A stretch of 64,000 nt of DNA from assembly GCF_028009165.1 (NCBI RefSeq), contig NC_079241.1, positions 1,054,001 to 1,118,000 on the forward strand. Direction: 5' to 3'. This stretch comes from Akanthomyces muscarius (Eukaryota > Ascomycota > Sordariomycetes > Hypocreales > Cordycipitaceae). Of the stretch, positions 8,346 to 19,380 are shown one piece after another; the first letter of the stretch is position 1, and each line of letters starts with the position of its first letter. The notes beneath the pieces were generated by a model. That model made no database searches. It worked only from the letters and a program-made list of their open reading frames with translations, and was not told the origin of the DNA. The position numbers and the translations under genes were made by a program.

Positions 8346-10028
8346 ATGCTGTCATCTTACCCTTCGATCGAAATATATTTGACCCTTGCTATTGCATTCT
8401 TCCTGCTCGGATATGGTATCTTGACTTTCCCCCGACGCAAGTACAGAGGCCTCAGACCCTTGCCGGCTCCTCCGCGAAACATCATAGGTGGACATGAAAA
8501 CGCTCTCATTTCTCCATGCCGCTTCATGGTCTTTGACAAATGGGCTCGAGAATATGGACCCATCTTCCAAGTCAGAGTGGGACCGCAAACCATCATTTGT
8601 GTCAATGACCCCCGGATAGCAAAAGAGTTATTCGAAAAGCGAGGAGCCAAGTACAGCAGCCGCTCGAGCCCCTACGTCGCGTACGAATTACTCTCTCAAA
8701 AAAGAAGAATTGTTCTGACGCCGAATGGACCTATGCACACTGCTTTTCGTCGCCAGTTGCATGCCATTCTATCCATCTCAAAAACGAAGCAAAATTTAAA
8801 GACTCAGGAGCTGGAATCTCGCCAGCTCCTTCTCGAATTCATCAAATTTTCTGAAGGGCTGGGGCAACCCGAAAATCCACCTGATTACGGGGAGCCGCAG
8901 TCCATAATCCGGCGATACACACTGTCAGTGATGATGACTTTGAGTTTCGGCCACCGAATTAAAAGCCTCGATGACCCCATCGTCCGAACTGTTTTTGATA
9001 TTATGGATGATATTGCCATAGCCAGTCAACCAGGTCAATACCTAGTCGATATGTTTCCTATACTCAAGCGACTCCCTTACTTTTTCAAAACATGGGAGCA
9101 CAAAAGCGAGCGCAAAGTTGAATGGCAATGGGCGTTTCTGAACGATTTGTTGATGCGTACAGAGAAACAAATGAATGCTGGAACGCCAAATATTGGACTG
9201 ATCAGGGCTCTGATCGAGCAGCGACAAGGCATGAGTGAAGCGGAGAAGGACCAAAAGTTTTTGGATGAAAAGTCTATCGCATATCAAGCTCAGACGTTGA
9301 TGGAAGCCGGATCAGATACAACTGCAATCACGGCAATGAACTTCTTGTTGGCCATGGTATTGCACCCCGATATCATGCGCAAAGGCCAAGAGAGTGTCGA
9401 TGCTGTTGTTCCAGCCTCTCGTCTACCGGAATTCGAGGATTTGGAATCTATGCCATACATCAATCAGATTGTCAAGGAAGTCATGCGCTGGCGCCCCGTA
9501 CTTCCACTGGGTGTTCCTCACCTGAACACTACAGACGATGATTATGATGGATACCACATTCCTGCTAATAGTATGATCGTTGGCAATATGTGGTTTATGC
9601 AACATGATTCTGCCCACTACACGAATCCCTCGGAATTCAGTCCTGAAAGATTCGAAGAGAGCAAAGGAAAGTCAGCATTTGAGTCAAGTATCGAAGCTGA
9701 CGCGATGGGCCGTGATCATTATGTCTTCGGATGGGGCCGTCGGATCTGCCCTGGCATGCATTTAGCAGAAGCAAGTATGCTATTGCTCGTGTCCAGAATA
9801 CTTTGGGGTTTTGACCTCAGCACTGCTAAGGACAAAGATGGCAGAGATATCAAGGTGACGGCTGATCCTGAGAAGGCATACACGCATTCTGCTTTCGCAA
9901 ACCCCAAGGCTTTTCCTATGAGTCTCAGCCTGCGGTGCAAGGAAAGGGGTGAGGTTATAAGGAAGTCGTATCAGGATGCTTTAAAGACGTGGTCAGAAAT
10001 GAAATTAGATTTATTTCGAGAGGCTTAA
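8346..10028 (+). CDS. Cytochrome P450 monooxygenase, microsomal type
   Basis: Intronless. The preferred start at 8346 gives 560 aa; an in-frame ATG at 8307 would add 13 residues. An N-terminal membrane anchor (IYLTLAIAFFLLGYGILTF) is followed by a proline-rich hinge (PLPAPPRN). The I-helix oxygen-binding motif AGSDTT lies near residue 320, the K-helix ExxR (EVMR) near 378 and the heme-binding FGWGRRICPG near 461-470 with its axial Cys. It should be an ER-bound monooxygenase that needs a P450 reductase. The overall pattern resembles the CYP2-like clan of fungal P450s often labelled O-methylsterigmatocystin-oxidoreductase-like. Four upstream GTGGGAC sites tie it to the VOC, FAD hydroxylase and FAH-fold genes. 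The substrate cannot be read from sequence. Confidence 0.92.
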   Translation: MLSSYPSIEIYLTLAIAFFLLGYGILTFPRRKYRGLRPLPAPPRNIIGGHENALISPCRFMVFDKWAREYGPIFQVRVGPQTIICVNDPRIAKELFEKRGAKYSSRSSPYVAYELLSQKRRIVLTPNGPMHTAFRRQLHAILSISKTKQNLKTQELESRQLLLEFIKFSEGLGQPENPPDYGEPQSIIRRYTLSVMMTLSFGHRIKSLDDPIVRTVFDIMDDIAIASQPGQYLVDMFPILKRLPYFFKTWEHKSERKVEWQWAFLNDLLMRTEKQMNAGTPNIGLIRALIEQRQGMSEAEKDQKFLDEKSIAYQAQTLMEAGSDTTAITAMNFLLAMVLHPDIMRKGQESVDAVVPASRLPEFEDLESMPYINQIVKEVMRWRPVLPLGVPHLNTTDDDYDGYHIPANSMIVGNMWFMQHDSAHYTNPSEFSPERFEESKGKSAFESSIEADAMGRDHYVFGWGRRICPGMHLAEASMLLLVSRILWGFDLSTAKDKDGRDIKVTADPEKAYTHSAFANPKAFPMSLSLRCKERGEVIRKSYQDALKTWSEMKLDLFREA

Positions 10029-10250
10029 GATCTCTACTAATTTACATATAGCTAGTAATAATACTACTATTATTTGTATAAGAGAGTTATACAAGATAAG
10101 TAATACTTTGTATATAGCTTGTATAATAAAGAGTATTACTATCTATATAGTAACTTTTACCAACTATTTAGTCTTATACATATAGCTAGCCTGGAAAAGC
10201 AACTAGCTGAAAAGAAAATTAAATTTAGTTACTTTCTATCTTTGAATACC
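10029..10250. repeat. AT-rich, TpA-rich tract, RIP-like relic
   Basis: Starting right after the P450 stop, the sequence is dominated by TATA, CTAGTA and TATAGCTA words with several self-complementary stretches. This composition is typical of repeats mutated C to T by repeat-induced point mutation. No open frame of known type remains. The rest of the gap up to 10622 is of ordinary composition and should hold the promoter of the CoA ligase. Confidence 0.45.
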
Positions 10251-10622
10251 GTGTTACCTGATGTAAGTAGTACATGTCGTCCGCGAGAACAAAAGGAGTT
10301 TGGTAGCTGGACAGTGGCACAGTTGCACAAGCCGCGCCAGAGTGCCACCATGTATTTTTGGGCCCCATCTTACCAGTTGCCCGAAGGAAAGGGACATAAA
10401 AAAATCATTCCGGTAAAATTCACTTTCTCTGAATTTGCGATGCGACTCACTGCATTGAACCCCAAACTCGCGCGCAACGCCATGGTCAGCCTAAGACGAG
10501 TCTGGGCTAGCTTCATCGCGCCGTGCGGGCTCCGGCCCCCGGGCGGACTGACCACCTTATTTCATAGGCTTCCCCGCATAATGGCTGCGATACATCGTTC
10601 CTACATCATCGTGCTTGCAACC

Positions 10623-12383
10623 ATGGCATTCAAGTCTGAGCAAGCAGATATCTCATGTGTGTATAGTTGAGCTTCAATCAATTCGCACAATCACCAGGTG
10701 GGCGATACTAATCATTGTTGCGTTGTAGACCCCAAAGACCAGACCATCTGGCATTGGCTGTTTGAGTCTCGCCAGGCGTACAAGCCAAGCACCGCTTCCG
10801 CTTCCGCGGCGCCCGGATTTACAGATGTCAACACCAAACGGCACCTGAGCTTTGCCAAGATAAAGTGCTATTCGACTCACCTCTCTTCCGCCTTGGTCAA
10901 GTCGCACGGATTGAAGGAAGGGGATGTCACAATCATCTTCAGCAAAAATTCCATCTACTTTCCCATTGCTGCACTCGCGTCGGTGCGCGCTGGGGGCATT
11001 GCGTGCGGCGCCTCCCCCGACTACAATGCCGATGAGCTGTCGCATACCCTTCGACTGAGCAAAGCCAAGTTTCTCTTCGTGGGGCCCGAGGTTATGGAAA
11101 CCGCTCTGTCTGCAGCTGCAGCTTCTGGACTGTCCAAGGACAATATTTTTCTGATTGATGGCCAAGAAGGCGATGTACGCAGCATCGACGAATTGATTGT
11201 ACAGGGGAGCAAAATTGACGATGCGGCCCAGGCGCCGCCATGGGAACTGCCGCCTGGGAAAACGAACCACGACGTCTGTGCGTATTATGGCTTCAGTAGT
11301 GGTACTACTGGTCTGCCAAAAGCAGTAATGATATCGCATGCCAATGTCATCGCACAATGCCTTCAGATGCAGCCAATTACGCCGCCCGACCACGACAAGA
11401 TCCTGGCTGCGCTACCGTTTTACCACATCACCGGCCTCGTCCACCAATTCCACCTGCCCATTCTTCTGAATGCCAACGTGTACGTTGTGCCCAAATTTTC
11501 GCTTGATCTTGCCCTTGCGTCGGTCGCGGAGTATAAGATAAAGGAAGTGCTATTCGTTCCACCCATCGTTATTCGAATTGTGCGCGAAACCGAACTCGTT
11601 GCCAAATATGACCTCTCTCATGTTCGGCGCTTCTCTTCCGGTGCAGCGCCGCTCTCGCAGGAAATATTGACTGCACTCGAGAAAATGTTTCCGGGAACAG
11701 GATTCAAGCAGGGATATGGCATGACGGAGTCGTGCTCAGTTATTACCTCTCATCCTCCGTCAAAGTACGATTACAAGTACGCTTTCAAGGTTGGCCAGCT
11801 TGTGGGCTCGACCGAGCTGCGCATCGTGGACCCAGACACTGGCAAAGACTGCGGCATAGACACACCGGGCGAGCTGTGGGCGAGAGGCCCGCAAGTCACT
11901 ATGGGCTATCTAGACAACCCCAAAGCAACGGCCGAGACATTTGATGCAGATGGATATTTGCACACTGGTGATATCGGAACTATCGATGCCGAGGGCTTTA
12001 TTTCCATCACCGACCGAATCAAGGACATGGTCAAGGTCAAGGGTATTGGCGTCGCACCGGCAGAGCTTGAAGACCTCCTTCTTGGCCATTCTTCTGTGAA
12101 AGATGCCGCTGTCTGCGGCATTGCCGACGACCGCGCTGGTGAACGTCCTAAAGCTTATGTGGTGCTGCAGGACAATGCTCCGCCAGCTGAGGAAGCCGGC
12201 AAAGCACTGTTGGAGTTTGTCAGGTCCCAAAAAGCCAGGCACAAATGGATTGTCGAGATTGAGGTGGTAAGTAATGTTCCAAAGAGTGCGGCAGGCAAAA
12301 TTCTGCGTAGGAAACTTCGGGACAGATCGGCAGTCGACTCGATTGCTGTTGTGCGCGAGGACATGCCACGAGCCAAGCTCTAG
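10623..12383 (+). CDS. 4-coumarate-CoA-ligase-like acyl-CoA synthetase, peroxisomal (C-terminal AKL)
   Basis: Preferred model is 562 aa: a short exon 10623-10656, an intron 10657-10728 with a CTAAT-type branch site, then exon 10729-12383. It creates the family-like junction ISYPKDQTIWHWLFE. An unspliced start at 10698 is the alternative. Motifs are the AMP-binding P-loop FSSGTTGLPKAV, GYGMTES, YLHTGD, KVKGIGVAP and the catalytic-Lys segment SAAGKILRR. The ATP-dependent reaction makes an acyl-adenylate and then the CoA thioester of an aromatic or aliphatic acid. The last three residues, AKL, form a type 1 peroxisomal targeting signal. Together with the PTS1-like kinase and nitronate monooxygenase downstream it suggests a peroxisomal branch. 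Confidence 0.92.
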
Positions 12384-12579
12384 CTTAGCGGCCGCCAACT
12401 CAGTCGCAAGAAAAAACGAACGAAGCATGAGTGCATATAGACTTTTGCGAATTTTCATCTAAACTCAGGCTATATACATATATACAGAAGTTTTAGCCTG
12501 TTTGATGATGCACAAGCTGGTCTTTCTGGGGTGCCCGCGCCTCAGTGTCACCGCTTGAATTTTTTTCGAAGAGCACTTT

Positions 12580-14027
12580 TTAGAAAGCAACGAGGAGTTT
12601 GAACCCTGTCTTTTTGACGCGCTCTACCAGGATAAATGTCGTTCCAACTAAGCAAATGATGCCAGCGAAAATTTTCATTCCCGGGTAACCTGCTGAGCTG
12701 TCGATGAGCGCGCCACTGAGAGGGTTTGTCGTCAGCCCACCAATCGAGGCAACAAAGAAGACAATGCCAGTACGGAACCCGATCTCAGGCAGTGGAGAGA
12801 TTTGGGCGACGATTGGCGTAACAAGCGAAATGTAGGCTCCGGACGAGAAGCCAAACAGCGCAGCAAATGCAATGAGAGCGGGCTGGCTGCTGTCGGAGAT
12901 CCAAAGCGCCAAAATCCAGATTCCTGACAGGTAGCAGCATACAATCAGGATATTAAAACGACCGATCTTGTCACCCATGAAGCCAGCAAAGAGGCGACCG
13001 AATAGAGATGCGCCATTGAGAATGGGCAGAAGATACTGGACCAGATTGGGGTTCAGCCCGGCGGCGGCAGCCTGAACAGGGAGGTAGTTCAGCGGCACAA
13101 AAACGCCGTATGTCAGAAAGAGGAAACCAGCCGCAACAAGAAGGTAGTCCACTTCGCGAAATGGCTTGGCGAGCTGCGCTCCAGTAACCTTCTTCGGGAC
13201 AGGCGGCTGGAAGCAGCGGACCGTGATATTCGGGATGGTGAGGAGAGCCAGGTTGACAAAAGCGCAGGTCCGCATGGCCCAGCCAAAGCCCACCAATTTG
13301 ATCAGATGCGTCACCATGATCGGCCAAACAACACCACCAACCGAAGCGCCAGTGGAGAGAATGCCAAATGCAGCGCCCCGTCTCTTGTTGAAGTATCCTG
13401 CGACGCAACTCAGAGCTGATGTCATGTCAGTATATTCCTCATGAAAGTCACAAAAAGTTTGACCTACGAGGCTGGAAGACGGCCGAGACGCCGATTCCGG
13501 AACAGACACCCTGCGCCAGGAGAATTTGCCAGTATTGTGTGCTGATACTAGCCATCATGATACCAAAGACGTGCATCAATGTGCCTACTAGAAGAAGATA
13601 TCGCGGCCCGTACTTGTCAAACAGCATGCCAACGATGGGTCCCTGTTATCTTGGTCAGATGGAATGTGGCGGCGTCGAGATCGCAAAAAGAACTTGCCAG
13701 TCCGAGGATAAAAAATATTTGAAGCGAAGGAATCCATGAGACAGTGCTCGCGTTTTGGTTATGAAGCAGAACCTTCTGGTAATATTGCTGAAAGACACCG
13801 ATACTGTTCAGCCAGCCAAAGCTGCAGAAGGCTGTGCACCAGCCACCAAGCACCACGAGCCAGGCTGTCGTGCCGCCATCTGGAGGCGCTGGTGATGATG
13901 AAGCAGGTGGTGCTGCCTTTTCCGAGTCTGACACGTCCTGTTGCGAACTCACTCGCGCACTGCTGTTCGTGTTGTCCATGGGCGTGGCAGACGCCTCGGC
14001 TTCCTCCGACTCCAGCATTTGCGACAT
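12580..14027 (-). CDS. MFS transporter, monocarboxylate-porter (MCT) type
   Basis: Spliced model of 446 aa read leftward: exons 14027-13698, 13642-13468 and 13415-12580. A soluble acidic Ser/Ala/Pro-rich N-terminus leads into the MCT-type signature PPDGGTTAWLVVLGG, followed by about 12 hydrophobic helices. Typical loop motifs GPIVGMLFDKYGPR and GRLFAGFMGDKIGR are present. The first intron (13697-13643) appears to start with GCAAGT, the usual sequence of rare GC-AG introns; no GT donor nearby keeps the frame. MCT-family proteins move monocarboxylates or related organic acids across membranes. Within this cluster it may import the acid substrate used by the CoA ligase (inference). It diverges from the APH-type kinase. 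Confidence 0.87.
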
Positions 14028-15444
14028 TGTGAATACTCAGATCGACACTGCTTGGACAAGATGAATTGAGTGAAAGAAATAAAAACTTGATACCACCTAC
14101 AAAGACAAAGAGGAGCCAGTAACTCTATGTAATAAGCACTGGCCCCACGAACCCTGTAAGGCTCATCTCTCTGCGTCGACAAGGGCTTACTCTTCCTTTG
14201 CGCAGGCATACATGCAAGCAACCTTCACTACGACCCTGCGATACGGACACCCCCCCACCAATAGTTATGGAAGAGATTTTCTACCAAGACATGTGCCGGC
14301 TCGGCTACCACTTTTTTTTCCTTGGCGCACTGGTAGACAGTGAAAAAGCAGTAAACATTCACGAGACAGGATGCCCGAAGCAGCGGTGGCGTCCGAGCAA
14401 GGCGTTCGGCTTTCCGCGTGGCTTGCGGCATTCGTCGCATTCATCAAGCGGAACTATTACCGGGGGGCTTCATGTACGTAACAAAAAAAAAGTGGCCATT
14501 TACTTTCTGGAATGGGATAGTCCATACGCGTATACGGCCCCATCGCTGATCAGCCCTGTAAGTCTGTCAGCTAACTAATACGTGCTAGAACCAACGTAGC
14601 TGATTTCGGAAGCGCAAGGCGAAGCGAAGGAACAAGTCTCAATTTGTCTCAGTCTTTCCAGCTGTAAGACGAGCAAGAAAGAGCGAATGGCCAATTTGCG
14701 ATAGGCAATTTGCGCAAGTAGTCGGGGTTCGTGCCCGTACGATTTTCGGTGGGCGCTTCCCGTCGTGGCTTGTATCGGGATCGAACTTTGGGGGGGCTTA
14801 CGATAAGCTGAATCAGAGCAGAGCACCCGCAAGGACCAGTGGCCATCAAAGAAACCTTTTTGCCCCAGGGGTTGGTCCTGCTCGGAGCTCAGAGGCAATC
14901 ACATGTGTTGCGGCAATTGTTTCCAAGGTACTGGTACTTGCCTGGCTTCCTTCTTCATGGCCTGCAGCAAAACGCATGCTAAAGTTAAAACAAACAAGGT
15001 AGATTAGATGAAGCACTGTAGATGGGGCTTTTTTTCATACCCGTATTAATTAATATAATTGATTATGATGGATCCTAGAGTGGCGCGAGCTATGGAGCGG
15101 CGCCCCCACCCCCAAAGGTAACTACCGAGCTGCAAGCCCAGGTTTGGACACCAGGTCAGACGTCGCCCTTTTGTAGGCACATATGTCAAGCTATCCAAAC
15201 AGCCACTCCTGTCAATGTTGTTAGCTAGTGTCAGGGTGCTGAACGAGCTGGTGTCGTCTGCGGCGTTGTCTGCGTACCGACAACCCCGTGTAGAAGACTG
15301 GGGGCGTGGCATGTACAATTTGTAGGGAGTATTTATGCTGCCACGGCCGTTCATCCAGTGTCAACCCCATAGCTTAGTTGCGTAAATTGTTTCGGACAAC
15401 TGCTTTCCATACTAAACTTCTGCAGCTTACGTCTTTTTTTCATC
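14028..15444. other. 1.4-kb divergent intergenic region, no gene seen
   Basis: The space between the MFS transporter and the APH-type kinase must hold both promoters. I see no coding sequence, repeat or RNA gene, and no GTGGGAC heptamer, unlike the upstream half of the cluster. Confidence 0.5.
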
Positions 15445-16667
15445 ATGGCTGGCAGAGTACGCCAAGAGATTGATCAGCTTGCGCTGAACTGCTTCCTGCG
15501 AGACTATGTGCCAGAGATTGCGACTCCCATTAATTTGAAGCAAGTAAGTAACCATGCACCAATACTAATCATGTGAGCGCAACTGACTGAGTGTGCTTAC
15601 GAAAGTTCAAACATGGCCAATCAAACCCAACATATCAAATCACTGCTGCGGATGGCCAGAGATTCGTCCTGCGCAAGCGCCCTCCCGGGAAGCAAATCTC
15701 GAATCACGCGCACCGCGTAGAGCGCGAATATCAGATCCTCGCTGCTCTAGAAGATACCAATGTCCCAGTTCCCAAGCCATATGTCATGTGTGAGGATGCG
15801 TCTATCATCGGCACACCGTTTTATATTATGGAATTTCTTGACGGCCGCATCTTTGACGACGTTGGCGTTCCGGGTGTAAGTCCAGAGGAGAGGACGGCAA
15901 TTTGGCACGAGGCGGCCAAGACGCTGACCAAGCTGCATGCCATTGATCCTCGCGACGTCGGACTGCAGGACTTTGGCAAACCGAGCGGGTTTTACAAGCG
16001 ACAGATTCGAGCGTTTGACGCCATTTCGGCGAGCCAGTCCAAGGTCATCAACAAACGCACGCTGCAGCCGATAGGACCACTGCCGTACTATGCAGAGTGC
16101 ACACAATTCTTCCAAAACCCGGCAGTGCAGCCTCGAGATAGGTCATGCCTGGTGCATGGCGATTATCGCATTGACAATCTCGTATTCCACAAGACAGAGC
16201 CGCGCGTCATTGGTGTTCTCGAGTAAGTGTAGCTTTCCCCCGACTTCTCTGATTGCATCCGCTAACGGTTGTGCAGCTGGGAAACCTCAACCGTCGGCCA
16301 CCCACTATCCGACATTTGCAGCCTCATAACCTTCTTTTACATGGCCAAGCAACCTGGCGCATCGCCTTACGACCTCTCCAGCCTGCTACCCGGTCGCACG
16401 CCAGGCATGCCACAGCCTGAGCAGGTCATGGAGTGGTATGCCCGCCACGGGCCGTACGACCCCAAGCCGGACATGGACTTTGGCCTCGCTTTCAGCGTGT
16501 TCAAACTTGCAGTCATATGCCAGGGCATCGAGGCCCGCATGCTCACGGGACAGGCCGGCAGCGAGAAGGTGGCTTCGTACGCGGCCGTTAAGAACCCGAT
16601 GGCGGAGCTGGCGTGGCAGCTTACACAATATTCCAACCGCGCGTGGCAGCAGGCAGCAAGACTGTAG
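15445..16667 (+). CDS. APH-fold kinase, ACAD10/11 N-domain type, PTS1-like C-terminus (ARL)
   Basis: Spliced model of 368 aa: exons 15445-15543, 15606-16222 and 16277-16667, junctions in frame. Features are the nucleotide-binding FKHGQSNPTYQIT and FVLRKRPPG segments, HRVEREYQIL, the catalytic loop LVHGDYRIDNLVF with its HGD, and the metal-binding GVLDWETSTVGHPLSD, which is formed exactly by splicing exons 2 and 3. This matches the aminoglycoside-phosphotransferase-like kinase domain that is fused to acyl-CoA dehydrogenase in ACAD10/ACAD11. Known relatives phosphorylate 4-hydroxyacyl-CoA, as does LvaA in the bacterial levulinate pathway. No dehydrogenase domain follows here. The C-terminal ARL is an acceptable PTS1 variant, placing the kinase with the peroxisomal CoA ligase. 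Confidence 0.87.
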
Positions 16668-16986
16668 ACTTGCAACTGCCGGCAATGCTTCTTATACAGA
16701 TACATTTCCTTAGTTGGCGGTTAAAATAAATATTTGCTTTCTATCTCAATAAATGAAAAACAAAAGCCCTTTATTAATTGTTACTCTTTGCTGAGTGACT
16801 CCGATGCAGTCCCAGAGTGTGTACGAATAAAGGCTCATGCGCAAACTGTGTACGGAGCAAGCATCTCAGAGAACAGAAGGGTAACAAAATAAAGAAGATT
16901 AAAGAAGTGGCAACCGCGACTCTTGCTAGAAACTCCTGCTATACAATGCAAAAATGGCACAAGATAGAAAACCCAAGTGAACAAGA
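16668..16986. other. Convergent 3' intergenic gap
   Basis: An AT-rich spacer lies between the convergent kinase and nitronate monooxygenase genes. It probably carries both polyadenylation regions (AATAAA-like words near 16725 and 16750). Nothing else is seen. Confidence 0.45.
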
Positions 16987-18093
16987 CTACAACTTGCTGC
17001 GCTCGCCAAGATAAACGCGTCCCAGATTGAGCATCTCCGTCGCTTCCCTAACCATGTCCTGCACGATCTGCCTTGCCGGCAAAATCACCGTAATCGAGCC
17101 GGCGACCTCACCCATCAGCACCGGAATCTCGACCGGCCTCCCTGCCCGCTTATCATGGTCCATTGGCACCACGCCCTCGCCGCAAAGCCGCTGTATCTCG
17201 TCGGGCCGGCTGTGCCATGCCTTGATGTATTCGTTGGCGCGCATCCGCAGCGGCCGGCCCGTGAGCACCAGCGTGCGCTCCGTGCCTTCAAAGTCGCAGT
17301 CGACAATGGCCTGCTTGGCCGCGTCTGGGACATCCGCTTCAACCGACGCCACGAACCGCGTGCACACCCAGACGCCCGCGGCGCCCTGCATCAGCGCGGC
17401 GGCCAAGCCCGGCCCGCTGGCGATGCCGCCGCCAGCTACCACGAGCGCCGCCGATCCGCCCAGCAGCGGCGGCGTGTAGCGGCGGGCGACGCTGACCACT
17501 GCCGGCACCAGGATCGACGTGGGGATGTTGCCTGTGTGGCCGCGGCCCTCCTTGCCCTGCGCGCACACCATGTCAACGCCCGCGTCGAGTGCCTTGACCG
17601 CGTGCTTCGGGTGGCCGACCAGGTTCATGACCAGCACACCCGCGTTGTGTAGCCGGTCAATGATGTATCTCGGGGGTACGCCCGCCGTACTGACAAAGAG
17701 CTTGGCGCCGCTGTGGATGGCCATGTCGATGAGCTCGTCAAGCCTGCCGACGTCTCTGTTTGTCTTGCGCGCGCCGCCGCCGCACTTTGGTATCGCCACG
17801 GCCACGCCAAAAGGGAGGTTGGGGCATGTGAAACGCTGCTTCATGTCCGCAATCGCATCGCGGAGCTGCTCCGGCGTGCACTCGTAGCCGCCCACGACGC
17901 TGAATCCACCGGCGTTGGCCACGGCCGCGGCGAGACGTCCGCCAGAGACCTGTGCCATGCCTGCCAGCATGATTGGATGCTGGCAGTTGAGCACGCCTGT
18001 CAGTGGTGTGGTGATCGGTCCCTGCATTGTGGGTGCAAGTTCATGTTCGATATGTCGCCGTTGTTGCTGCATTGTCTTCTCGCTACAGAGCAC
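16987..18093 (-). CDS. Nitronate monooxygenase (2-nitropropane dioxygenase family), peroxisomal (SKL)
   Basis: Intronless, 368 aa from the first ATG; Met codons at 18072 and 18027 are possible later starts, the last giving the family-like MQGPITTPLTGVL. It is a TIM-barrel FMN enzyme. Visible motifs are HPIMLAGMAQVSGG, VANAGGFSVVGG, FVSTAGVPP, MVCAQGKEGRGHTG with the expected catalytic His, ALVVAGGGIASGPGLAAAL and GVWVCTRF. The family oxidises alkyl nitronates such as propionate-3-nitronate, and fungal homologues often lie in catabolic clusters. The canonical C-terminal SKL is a strong type 1 peroxisomal signal. It is the third PTS1-type enzyme in this 8-kb stretch. A role in detoxifying or oxidising a cluster intermediate is inferred. 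Confidence 0.9.
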   Translation of the reverse strand: MLCSEKTMQQQRRHIEHELAPTMQGPITTPLTGVLNCQHPIMLAGMAQVSGGRLAAAVANAGGFSVVGGYECTPEQLRDAIADMKQRFTCPNLPFGVAVAIPKCGGGARKTNRDVGRLDELIDMAIHSGAKLFVSTAGVPPRYIIDRLHNAGVLVMNLVGHPKHAVKALDAGVDMVCAQGKEGRGHTGNIPTSILVPAVVSVARRYTPPLLGGSAALVVAGGGIASGPGLAAALMQGAAGVWVCTRFVASVEADVPDAAKQAIVDCDFEGTERTLVLTGRPLRMRANEYIKAWHSRPDEIQRLCGEGVVPMDHDKRAGRPVEIPVLMGEVAGSITVILPARQIVQDMVREATEMLNLGRVYLGERSKL

Positions 18094-18211
18094 GAATTAG
18101 ACATATGTGCTCTTTGTTGCCAAGTTGCTACAGTCTTGTAGAGAAATGCCGAGGAATAGATTATTAGACTATAGACTACGCTTAGAAGGGTGTGCACTTA
18201 GACGGCTAGGG

Positions 18212-18258
18212 TCGATGTAAGCAGGAACGGGAAAGTAGGGCAGGAACCGGTATTGGCG
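18212..18258 (+). repeat. Dispersed direct repeat, copy A
   Basis: The block begins TCGATGTAAGCAGGAACGGG and ends with CAGGAACCGGTATTGGCG. It matches 19333-19380 with only a few differences. A 12-bp piece (CAGGAACCGGTA) recurs at 18312-18323. Confidence 0.75.
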
Positions 18259-19332
18259 GATTACATCTGAACGAACACGCGACACTAAATATTTTAGCGG
18301 CTTTTTCTACACAGGAACCGGTAATAAATGTCAGACCTACATGTGAACTGGGGTCTCGCGTGCAATGAGCAGGTACAGGTACAAGTTCCTCGCCCATTAC
18401 GCCCTACTCCTTTGTCCGTGGTAAAAACGGGAATCTCATTCCGAGGCTGTGGCCGTTTACTAGCTCCAGCCCAGAACGTGAACTATCAAATCCTGCCTCG
18501 GCTAGAAAATGCCCCTCTCTACAGCAGCCAGCTAGCGAAAGGGATCGACGTGAAGTTTTGGAGATTTTGACTTTTAGCTATAAAAAAAAAAGTTGCCTGC
18601 AGTGAAAATTTGGCTGTCCAGCCAGATTATCTATCACATCTGATAAGAATGCCGTCGCATCCTGTGGGAGACCCGACAGGCATACACCCCTGTTTCACCG
18701 CATCCACTGTGGACAAGCTGAAGAAATCAGACCAGGATATGTGCGTTGCGTGGGGTATTAATTGGGAATTTATACATACTTTTAACCATGCTCCGTATTT
18801 GGCCCCCTCCCCGAACGCCCAAACGATGTGGTTGATCTTTTAGATAATAAATACTATCGTTGATGCCTTGATCCTGCGTATTCCAGAGATCGGCCTTTTC
18901 ACGCACAGATCAGGTTGCGGAATGCCCCGCGCGGGCACGCGACTTACATGGTTCGGAGTTCCAGCTTTCAACTTCCTATCGGAGCTCCGATGTGTGGACC
19001 TTGTTGTACGAGGGTGAGGTTGCAACGACGAAAATTGCGCAAGAAAAATTGGCAATAAATGGTGTCATAGACAGTCCAGTTGCGAAACTTCGAGTCAATT
19101 ATGGAAACGGCTAAAGAAGGCGGCCATCGCCCAGAGCTGCAATCGCACAGAGCCAAGATTGGAGCCTTAGAACCGTCACTAGTCCAACGCCGAGTCCTTT
19201 GGATGCTTGGCGATAAAGATTATACTGCACTGGGGGTTCTTTTTCGACAAGTAATAAGCGATGTAGGCTTGAAGAACCTGGTCTAATGTCACATGCGTTC
19301 AAGTTGTTATGTCACCACCATGGATGGAGCAA

Positions 19333-19380
19333 TCGATGTAAGCAGCAACGGGAAAAGCAGGGCAGGAACCGGTATTGGCG
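19333..19380 (+). repeat. Dispersed direct repeat, copy B
   Basis: Second copy of the 47-48-bp element of 18212-18258, in the same orientation about 1.1 kb away, with one single-base length difference inside an A-run. No coding function is seen. Confidence 0.75.

Noticed and set aside
10119..10670. 183-codon open frame upstream of the CoA ligase
   Set aside because: It starts in the AT-rich island and merely reads into the true first exon (10623-10656) and through its intron.
19080..19286. 68-codon frame in the gene-poor 18-21 kb region
   Set aside because: No family resemblance, no upstream signals and no extension by splicing; left as non-coding.
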